A stretch of DNA of 64,000 bases from Clostridiales bacterium. Its GTDB lineage: Bacteria > Bacillota > Clostridia > Christensenellales > Aristaeellaceae. Below the pieces are notes generated by a model. That model searched no databases and was not told where the DNA came from. It saw only the letters and a list, made by a program, of their open reading frames with translations. The position numbers and the translations under genes were made by a program. The stretch is from NCBI GenBank assembly GCA_015056055.1, contig SVHC01000013.1:1-64000 (forward strand). Reading direction: 5' to 3'. Positions 58,031-64,000 of this stretch are shown piece after piece (the first letter of the stretch is position 1; every line of letters starts with the position of its first letter).

Positions 58031-58222
58031 CAGATAACCGGATTTTCAGACAAAATCCCGTCATCCGGTCAAAAAAAATCCGGAGAGGCTGTGTCCGCGC
58101 GTCCATCCGTTTTTTACATTGAAGGATGGTATAAAAACGGATTGTGTGCTATACTTTCCTCATCTGTTTTCTGCTACAAATACACGTACACTTTCTATGA
58201 ATATTCTCAGGGAGGCTGCATA
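58031..58222 (+). promoter_or_regulatory. Structured upstream region and promoter of the LCP gene
   Basis: CCGGATTTT near 58037 can pair with AAAATCCGG near 58075, or ACCGGA with TCCGGT. Further on ATCCGTTTTT (near 58105) can pair with AAAAACGGAT (near 58133), or CCATCC with GGATGG. An extended -10 TGCTATACT lies at 58147-58155 with no clear -35. The gene starts about 65 bases later. The first structures lie upstream of that start and would be DNA-level or read-through elements. Confidence 0.45.
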
Positions 58223-59212
58223 ATGTATTATGACGAACGGCCCCGCCGGGCAAAGCCCGCGCCTAAAGCCGAAAAAAAAGCGCCGGATGACGCCCCGCGC
58301 AAAAAGCGCGGATGCCTTTTCCGACTGTTCAGCCTTTTTCTGAAGCTCGCACTTCTTGCGGCCGTTTTGGTTGGTTTGCTGATTGTATATCCCGCAGGGC
58401 TTTTTTCAGGCGCCCGTGACGTAAGCGCCTCCGGAAATCTGCCGGGCGGCTATGTCAACATCCTGCTTTTGGGAGTTGATGTTGATGCAAATTATACCCA
58501 TCGTTCCGACAGCATCATCATCGCATCCATCGGCTCGGGCGAAATCAAGCTCACAAGCCTTCTGCGGGATACTCTGGTCGATATTCCGGGCTACGGGCAG
58601 GGCAAGCTGAACTCCGCATATGCTTACGGCGGCCCGGAGCTTATGATGCGCACCATCAACGAAGCCTATGAAATGAATATCACGCACTATGCAACGGTGG
58701 ATTATTTTGCCTTTCCGCCGCTGATTGACGCAGTTGGCGGCATAGATATTCCTGTAACCGAAGCAGAGCTTTACGAAGTGAACCGGAATATCACCCAGTG
58801 CTGGAAGGGATTTCAGGACAGGGGCTATACCATTATACCGCTGGAATCCTGGGGGGAAAGCGTGCATCTTGACGGCATTCAATCCCTTGCCTATGCACGC
58901 ATCCGAAAAATCGGCTACGACTATGCCCGAACCAGCCGCCAACGCACCGTCCTTAACGCTTTTCTGAACAAGGCCAAATCGCAGATGTACAACCCAATAA
59001 AAGCATATTCTCTCGCAAAGACCGCACTTTCCGAGCTTACCACCAATCTGAATGCGGTTGATCTTCTCAGCCTCGGCGTAAAAGCGCTTCTTTCCGGAGA
59101 TATGCAGCAGCTGCGTCTGCCTGCCGACCACGCATTCACCGAAGACGGTTCCTATCTTGTACCGGACTGGGAAAAGAATCGTCAAATCCTAAAGGAGTTC
59201 ATTTATGAATAA
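58223..59212 (+). CDS. LytR-CpsA-Psr (LCP) family protein
   Basis: LCP enzymes attach teichoic acids or other polymers to peptidoglycan at the outer face of the membrane. The 329-residue protein has a basic Pro/Lys-rich N-terminus, one membrane helix (about residues 32-58) and the LCP domain with VNILLLGVDVD near 83, SDSIIIASI, LLRDTLVDIPGYGQGKLNSAY and FPPLIDAVGGIDIPV. I chose the ATG at 58223 because AGGGAGG lies 7 bases before it. It overlaps the VanZ-like gene by 8 bases. Confidence 0.92.
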   Translation: MYYDERPRRAKPAPKAEKKAPDDAPRKKRGCLFRLFSLFLKLALLAAVLVGLLIVYPAGLFSGARDVSASGNLPGGYVNILLLGVDVDANYTHRSDSIIIASIGSGEIKLTSLLRDTLVDIPGYGQGKLNSAYAYGGPELMMRTINEAYEMNITHYATVDYFAFPPLIDAVGGIDIPVTEAELYEVNRNITQCWKGFQDRGYTIIPLESWGESVHLDGIQSLAYARIRKIGYDYARTSRQRTVLNAFLNKAKSQMYNPIKAYSLAKTALSELTTNLNAVDLLSLGVKALLSGDMQQLRLPADHAFTEDGSYLVPDWEKNRQILKEFIYE

Positions 59213-59636
59213 TCGCTGCCTGATTGCAATCTTTGTTCTTCTTGTTTTGATCACCGTATTTATATGGGGCAATTCCGTACTTCCGACCGAAAAATCCGGC
59301 AAGCTCAGTGCCGGATTTGAAGAATGGCTTGCCGGTCTTTTCGGACTTGAAGAGCTTCCGTTTGATGTGCGCAAAGCAGCGCATTTCTGCGAGTACGCCG
59401 CGTTCGGATTTCTGATCTCCGTATTTGCCGTCCTGCGAAAACGCCTGACACCTGTTTATCTTTTCTGCTACATTTCAACTGGTTTGTTTGTCTCCGTAGT
59501 GGATGAATCCATACAGATTCTTTCACTGCGCGGACCCATGGTAGCAGATGTTCTTCTGGACTTTGCCGGGTTTCTCCTAGGATTCGGTATATTTTTCCTG
59601 CTGCACCGGATTTTTCGCCCAAAACGCGCGCAATAA
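59205..59636 (+). CDS. VanZ family protein
   Basis: A 143-residue membrane protein with four hydrophobic segments and the VanZ signature RKAAHFCEYAAFG near 57 and SVVDESIQ/GPMVADVLLDFAGFLLG near 110. VanZ proteins confer low-level teicoplanin resistance in some settings, but most chromosomal relatives have no known job. It is coupled to the LCP gene, which points to cell envelope work. Its last 60 bases overlap the end of the convergent helicase gene. Confidence 0.88.
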   Translation: MNNRCLIAIFVLLVLITVFIWGNSVLPTEKSGKLSAGFEEWLAGLFGLEELPFDVRKAAHFCEYAAFGFLISVFAVLRKRLTPVYLFCYISTGLFVSVVDESIQILSLRGPMVADVLLDFAGFLLGFGIFFLLHRIFRPKRAQ

Positions 59637-61931
59637 ACGGCCCGCCTCTTGCTCATTCTCTGCCCGGCGCACCTTCCAATGCGGAGGAAGAAGATGCTCA
59701 TACCGTTCTTCAAAAAAGCGGTCATCAATAAGCAGCACCGTTCCCCTGTCTGCTTCCGATCGGATTACTCGCCCGGCTGCCTGCAAAACGCGAATCAGAC
59801 CGGGATATACATAGGCCATCTCAAAGCCGCTGCCCTCGCCGTCATCCACAAGCGAAGCAAACATATCTCTTTCGAATCCCAATTGCGGCATACCCACGCC
59901 GATAATGGCTGCGCCGCTCAGGCGGTTACCGGGCAAATCGACACCCTCGGCGAATACGCCGCCCATCACAATGAATGCGACCATGCTTATACGCGGGTCG
60001 CTTTTAAATTGCGCCAGAAACGCATCCCTGTCTTCTTCCTTCATATCAGACGATTGCACAATCAGCCGCACCTGCGGATACATCGCCTGAAACAATTCCC
60101 TTACCATTTCAAGATATGCATAGGAAGGAAAGCATGCAATATAGTTTCCCGTATGCGCTGCAGTCAGCATATATATTGATCGCGCCACACGCATAGCCGT
60201 ATCATTCCGCGCAGAATATCTGGTGGGGATTTTAAGCGCTATGGGCAAAAAATTCTCCTCCGGAAACGGCGACGGAAGGTCGCAAAGCGCGTCGCCCTCA
60301 CCCTGTTTCAGTCCCAGCAGCTGCGCATAGTAATGCATGGGCGAAAGCGTTGCCGAAAACAGCACGCTGCCCTTTGCGCGCGTGAGCGTTTCGCGCAGTT
60401 CATCTGTAGGAAGATAGCGCCACAGTTTCACTGTCATGTGCTTGCCCGGAAGATAGAGAACGCGCATCCTCTCGTCATCAAATCCCTCTTCAACCCGCAA
60501 ATAATCCATCGCGGAAAACAGCGCGTCGCTCAGAGGTTCACACTCCAGCAGATGACCTTCGCCCACAGCTACAAGTTCGTTCAGTGCATCGTGTAGGGGT
60601 TTGTACGGAGTAAGCTGACTTTCGCACGATTCCAGCCCCTTATTGAGCTTGCGGAGCACATTTATAACCTCGGAAAGCGCCTTGAATATCTCATTTTCCT
60701 TGCCCATGCCTTCCCGCACTGCGCGTCTGGCAAGCCGCATGTCGCGCTCCCGCAATTCTGCCGAAAGCATATCCTGCGCACGCGGAAACAGATTGTGTGC
60801 CTCGTCCACAAACAGGGCATAGTCGCCTTTGACTCCCTTTTCGCCGAAAAATCGTTTCAGACGTATGCGCGGATCAAATACATAGTTGTAGTCACCGATG
60901 ATAATTTCAGCCGTTTCCGTCAGATCCAGCGACAGTTCAAACGGACATATATCGTGCCTGCGCGCAAGGTCTTCTATTGCTTCCCGATTCAGCTCCTGCA
61001 AGGAAAGCGCCTCACGCAGAGCATCGCGCCTCTTATCGAAATAATCCTGCGCATATACGCATTCGGAAGGATGGCAGCTGGTATGTTTTGAAAAGCAGAT
61101 TTTGTCCTTCGCCGTAAGCGTTACTGCACGAAGGTGCAGTCCATTTTGCCGCAGCAATCTGAGTGCTTCCTCAGCGGCATGCCGTGCCGTTGTTCGTGCG
61201 GTAAGATAAAATGCGCGTTCAATCAATCCTTCACCGATGGCTTTTACTGCCGGAAACAACGCGCCGAGCGTTTTTCCCGTACCGGTCGGAGCCTGACACA
61301 GAAGAACGCGCCCATCGCGCAGAGCAATATAGGCGTTTTTTGCCATTTTTCGCTGACCTTTGCGGTATGCGGCATGCGGGAAAGACAGTCCCTTTGCTGT
61401 GCGGCGGCAATCATCGCGCCAATCGCCAATCGCCCGAACCCATCTTGCATATTTGGCTGCATGATAAATGAAGATTTCCCGGAGCTTCTCTCTCGTATGA
61501 ACGCGCGTGAAGGACGCCTCGCCGTCGGCAGAGTTCACATACGTCAGCATGACGGATACTGTTTCCAGCTGCCGTTCCTCCGCCAGAAGATATGCATAAA
61601 TCTCCGCCTGTGCCCAATGCACCGGGCGATCGTTTTCGCGGATATACCGCGGATTTGCACGCGTGGATTTGATTTCCTGCACCGTGAAGACTCCGTCTTC
61701 CTCAATCAGACCGTCGATGCGTCCCTGCACATGCATGGGAACTTCTTCAATTTCAACGTCCAGCTCGACCGAAACTTCGCTTCGCGCACCTTCCCCATAG
61801 GCAAGCTGCAGCCGCTTATGCGCCTGTGCGCCTTCCTGCATGCGTTCATACGCATCCATAAACGGAAAAAGATCACCGCTTTCCAGCGAAAATTCCGCAA
61901 GCGTTCGCACGCTTACCGTTACCCTTTCCAT
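59577..61931 (-). CDS. Nuclease-helicase fusion: PD-(D/E)XK domain plus XPD/DinG-like helicase
   Basis: A 784-residue DNA repair-type protein. Residues about 20-190 look like a RecB/Cas4-like PD-(D/E)XK nuclease, with GRIDGL and VQEIKST (Glu near 86). The superfamily 2 helicase has Walker A QAPTGTGKT near 213 and the DEAH box VDEAHN near 375. Cys279, Cys286, Cys291 and Cys329 lie between, as expected for the iron-sulfur domain of XPD/DinG helicases. The C-terminal motif VI region has AAGRVIRSEADRGT. Branch migration or repair of stalled forks is inferred. Its 3' end overlaps the VanZ gene on the other strand by 60 bases. Confidence 0.88.
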   Translation of the reverse strand: MERVTVSVRTLAEFSLESGDLFPFMDAYERMQEGAQAHKRLQLAYGEGARSEVSVELDVEIEEVPMHVQGRIDGLIEEDGVFTVQEIKSTRANPRYIRENDRPVHWAQAEIYAYLLAEERQLETVSVMLTYVNSADGEASFTRVHTREKLREIFIYHAAKYARWVRAIGDWRDDCRRTAKGLSFPHAAYRKGQRKMAKNAYIALRDGRVLLCQAPTGTGKTLGALFPAVKAIGEGLIERAFYLTARTTARHAAEEALRLLRQNGLHLRAVTLTAKDKICFSKHTSCHPSECVYAQDYFDKRRDALREALSLQELNREAIEDLARRHDICPFELSLDLTETAEIIIGDYNYVFDPRIRLKRFFGEKGVKGDYALFVDEAHNLFPRAQDMLSAELRERDMRLARRAVREGMGKENEIFKALSEVINVLRKLNKGLESCESQLTPYKPLHDALNELVAVGEGHLLECEPLSDALFSAMDYLRVEEGFDDERMRVLYLPGKHMTVKLWRYLPTDELRETLTRAKGSVLFSATLSPMHYYAQLLGLKQGEGDALCDLPSPFPEENFLPIALKIPTRYSARNDTAMRVARSIYMLTAAHTGNYIACFPSYAYLEMVRELFQAMYPQVRLIVQSSDMKEEDRDAFLAQFKSDPRISMVAFIVMGGVFAEGVDLPGNRLSGAAIIGVGMPQLGFERDMFASLVDDGEGSGFEMAYVYPGLIRVLQAAGRVIRSEADRGTVLLIDDRFFEERYEHLLPPHWKVRRAENEQEAGRLLRAFWAKNPVQQEKYTES

Positions 61932-61949
61932 CGGTATACCCCCTTTCTA

Positions 61950-61978
61950 TTGACTTTTTGCCCTATTCGTGCTACATT
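61950..61978 (+). promoter_or_regulatory. Promoter of manA
   Basis: TTGACT (61950-61955), a 17-base spacer and TACATT (61973-61978). A second TTGACT lies at about 62010. Confidence 0.6.
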
Positions 61979-62067
61979 GTATAAGGATATATAGGGTCAA
62001 TTTGCCATTGACTTCATTATATAGACAGTATACACCACCATCGTCTAAAAGACAAGGAGGCATCATT

Positions 62068-63054
62068 ATGTATTATCCGCTTCTGACTCAGCCCTATTTC
62101 CGCCACGGAGAAGCAACCCCCTGGGGCGGCGACAAACTCCAGCTCTATTTCGGCAAAAACTCGCCCGATGACCGCACCGGTGAAGCTCTGGAAGCCAGCG
62201 CTCTGCCGGGTATGTCCAGCATCATCATGAACGGCGAATTTGCGGGTCTTACCCTTGAAAAGGTCTTTGAAAAGTGGGGCGAAAACCTCACCGGCACCGC
62301 AAACTTTACGCTGCTTCTGAAACTGCTTGACGCACGTGACAATCTTTCCGTCCAGGTCCATCCCGATGACTCCTACGCCGGAAAGCGCCACGGCAAGCTC
62401 GGCAAGACCGAGGCATGGGTTATCCTCAGCTGTGATGAGGGCGCCAAAATCGCATACGGCATGCGTCCGGGTGCAACACTGGACGACGCCGATATGAAAA
62501 ACGCCATGAACTGGGTCACCGTAGCCCCCGGCGACGTATATTATGTTCCGCACGGAATGGTGCATGCACTGGGTGCAGGCGTTCAGGTATATGAAATTCA
62601 GCAGTCCAGCGACGTTACCTACCGCATCTGGGACTGGGACCGCGTAGGCAAAGACGGCAAGCCGCGTGAGCTGCACACCGAGGATGCCAAGAACGTGGTA
62701 CGCTCCTCGCTGAGCATGACCAAGCTGCCCGGCGCAACCGTACTGTGCGAAGGCGGCAGCCGCACCTATTATGTAGAAGACGAAAACTTTGAGCTTTGCC
62801 GACTGAATATCGCAGGCGATATGCCGCTGCCCGAAGGCCGCATGCTCTTCGTAACTCCTCTGCAGCCGTGCGAATTGGCATGGGGCGATGAGGTTATGGA
62901 GCTTGCTCCCCTTTCCACCGTTGTAATCCCCGCCGCACTTAAGGGCGTAAGAATCCGCGGCGATCTCACCGCGCTGCTTTCCGGAACTCCCGATCAGGCT
63001 GCACTGCGCGCAGAACTCGGCTACCGCGCCGAAAATGTTGCCGGTCTGGTATAA
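62068..63054 (+). CDS. manA: Class I mannose-6-phosphate isomerase
   Basis: Interconverts mannose-6-phosphate and fructose-6-phosphate. The 328 residues have the cupin-type metal site: VQVHPDD near 94, KTEAWVIL near 112 and VPHGMVHALG near 166, matching the zinc ligands of the family. I chose the ATG at 62068 because AAGGAGG lies 7 bases before it; the open frame extends further upstream but without support. It is monocistronic with its own terminator, so it is likely for sugar use or for making mannose-containing polymers. Confidence 0.93.
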   Translation: MYYPLLTQPYFRHGEATPWGGDKLQLYFGKNSPDDRTGEALEASALPGMSSIIMNGEFAGLTLEKVFEKWGENLTGTANFTLLLKLLDARDNLSVQVHPDDSYAGKRHGKLGKTEAWVILSCDEGAKIAYGMRPGATLDDADMKNAMNWVTVAPGDVYYVPHGMVHALGAGVQVYEIQQSSDVTYRIWDWDRVGKDGKPRELHTEDAKNVVRSSLSMTKLPGATVLCEGGSRTYYVEDENFELCRLNIAGDMPLPEGRMLFVTPLQPCELAWGDEVMELAPLSTVVIPAALKGVRIRGDLTALLSGTPDQAALRAELGYRAENVAGLV

Positions 63055-63117
63055 TCACATCGGTATTCCGCCAAAGGCTTATGCTGTTTCTGTTTTGATT
63101 CCGCATCCCATGATTTT

Positions 63118-63151
63118 GCCCGCCCCCGCTTTGCCGGAGGCGGGCTTTTTT
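63118..63151 (+). terminator. Terminator of manA
   Basis: GCCCGCC (63118-63124) pairs with GGCGGGC (63139-63145) and TTTTTT follows. Confidence 0.9.
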
Positions 63152-63230
63152 GTACCGCTTATTAGTTCGTACTACATATATATCAGGATGTTTTTCTGCG
63201 TGTTTTTCCCATGATTTTCCTCGTCAAATC

Positions 63231-63251
63231 TCACAATAATTCGACTTGTGA
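63231..63251. promoter_or_regulatory. Inverted repeat TCACAA-9-TTGTGA upstream of rex
   Basis: TCACAA (63231-63236) and TTGTGA (63246-63251) are exact inverse copies 9 bases apart. Rex operators in Firmicutes are built from TTGTGA and TCACAA but in the other order, so this may be a variant or a chance element. Confidence 0.4.
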
Positions 63252-63276
63252 TAGATTTCCAATGAAACTTAACATC

Positions 63277-63312
63277 ATCAGTATTTAACCGATAAAAAAA
63301 TACTGATACAAT
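63277..63312 (+). promoter_or_regulatory. Promoter of rex overlapped by a 10-bp inverted repeat
   Basis: ATCAGTATTT (63277-63286) and AAATACTGAT (63298-63307) are perfect inverse copies 11 bases apart. The -10 TACAAT starts at 63307 and a weak -35 (TTTAAC) lies within the left arm, so a bound repressor would block polymerase. Confidence 0.55.
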
Positions 63313-63395
63313 AAAGACTGTATATATAGGCTCCAAGGGTGAGGTATGCTCTTGTGCCTGTTTGCCGGAAATTCACGCGGAAGGAAGTGATCGAA

Positions 63396-64000
63396 ATGCA
63401 GGATGAACAATCGTCCATCCGGGCGATTCCGCGCCCTACGCTTGAACGGCTGCCCAAGTATCTGAACTACCTGCGCGCAAAAAGCGAGCAGGGACAGACA
63501 CAGACCTCTGCCGTTTCCATTGCGCAGGATATGCAGCTGACCTCCATTCAGGTTCGCAAAGATCTTGCATTTATCACCAGCGGCAAACCCCGCGTCGGTC
63601 ACGATATTCTGCAGCTGATTGAACGTCTGGAAAATTTCCTGCAATGCAACAACAACACGCGCGACGCCGTTCTCGTGGGCGCCGGCCATCTGGGCAAAGC
63701 GCTTTTGTCCTATGGCGGATTTGACAATTATAAGCTGCGTATTCTGGCCGCCTTTGATTCGGACGAGTCTCTCGCAGGAACATCAATCCACGGAAAGCCC
63801 GTATACCACAACAGCAGGCTTTCTGAACTTACCGCCCGCCTGAATGCAATGATCGGCATCATCGCAGTTCCCGCCCCAAACGCGCAGTCCGTATGCGATG
63901 CGCTGGTTAAGGGCGGCATAAAAGGTATTCTGAATTTTGCACCGGTATACCTCAGCGTGCCCAAGGGCGTGATCGTCCGCAATGAGGACATCGCCGCATC
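63396..64000 (+). CDS. rex: Redox-sensing transcriptional repressor Rex (cut by window edge)
   Basis: Rex senses the NADH/NAD+ ratio and controls fermentation genes. About 201 residues are present. A winged-helix DNA-binding domain (about 1-75, with IPRPTLERLPKYLNYL and TSAVSIAQDMQLTSIQVRKDL) precedes the NAD-binding Rossmann domain, with the GxGxxG motif GAGHLGKAL near 92. The ATG at 63396 has AAGGAAG about 8 bases before it. The gene runs past the window end, so the dimerisation helix is not seen. Confidence 0.93.
   Translation, partial: MQDEQSSIRAIPRPTLERLPKYLNYLRAKSEQGQTQTSAVSIAQDMQLTSIQVRKDLAFITSGKPRVGHDILQLIERLENFLQCNNNTRDAVLVGAGHLGKALLSYGGFDNYKLRILAAFDSDESLAGTSIHGKPVYHNSRLSELTARLNAMIGIIAVPAPNAQSVCDALVKGGIKGILNFAPVYLSVPKGVIVRNEDIAA

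Overview
The window looks like a chromosomal segment of a spore-forming member of the Firmicutes, most likely class Clostridia and probably an uncultured gut or rumen lineage. The evidence is an rpoB-rpoC-L7Ae-rpsL-rpsG-fusA-tuf cluster, spoIIP and ylbJ homologues, a Rex repressor, AGGAGG-type ribosome binding sites, clear TTGACA-17-TATAAT promoters, many Rho-independent terminators, and BspA-like and DUF6273-type secreted proteins. The species cannot be named from the sequence alone. I see no prophage, CRISPR array, rRNA or transposase gene.

Layout. 1-11,450 (minus strand): RNA polymerase and str operon, with a structured rpoB leader and an internal promoter before the L7Ae/str genes; rplJ/rplL are not upstream of rpoB. 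11,700-21,360 (plus): a glycosyltransferase, an 1889-residue secreted protein (beta-sandwich repeats, BspA-type leucine-rich repeats, BACON-like domain, dockerin-like C-terminus), then a three-gene operon of lipase-like, amidohydrolase and patatin proteins. 21,488-22,026: a five-tRNA operon (Val, Asp, Phe, Gly, Cys). 22,050-25,740: an MFS carrier, a secreted protein of unknown function, and rplM-rpsI with a structured leader. 25,800-35,080 (minus): an MFS-SDR operon, a repeat-bearing lipoprotein, a four-gene Gld-like ABC system (ATPase, permease, GldG-like, DUF4340), and a histidine kinase with no partner.

35,250-45,775: an ECF S-component and oligopeptidase F on the plus strand, facing a seven-gene minus-strand operon oppA-B-C-D-F, alanine racemase, M55 D-aminopeptidase. 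Together these would import peptides, release D-amino acids and interconvert D- and L-alanine, which suggests wall-peptide salvage. The OppC protein carries an unusual extracytoplasmic insert of about 130 residues with an SH3-like stretch.

45,850-53,900: scpA with a site-2 protease, a HAD phosphatase, ylbJ, DUF1614-spoIIP, a solute-binding protein with an extra N-terminal domain, and a DUF6273 protein. A 236-bp MITE-like element sits at the HAD/ylbJ junction and supplies the last codons and stop of ylbJ. The DUF6273 gene has three 21-bp-phased direct repeats upstream of its promoter. 54,190-64,000: an RlmI-like methyltransferase with a DUF1015 gene, an RluF/RluB-type pseudouridine synthase, an LCP-VanZ pair, a nuclease-helicase fusion, manA, and the start of rex behind operator-like inverted repeats.

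The signals most worth follow-up are the MITE-like element, the OppC insert, the phased repeats, the dockerin-tailed giant protein and the paired structured elements ahead of the LCP gene.
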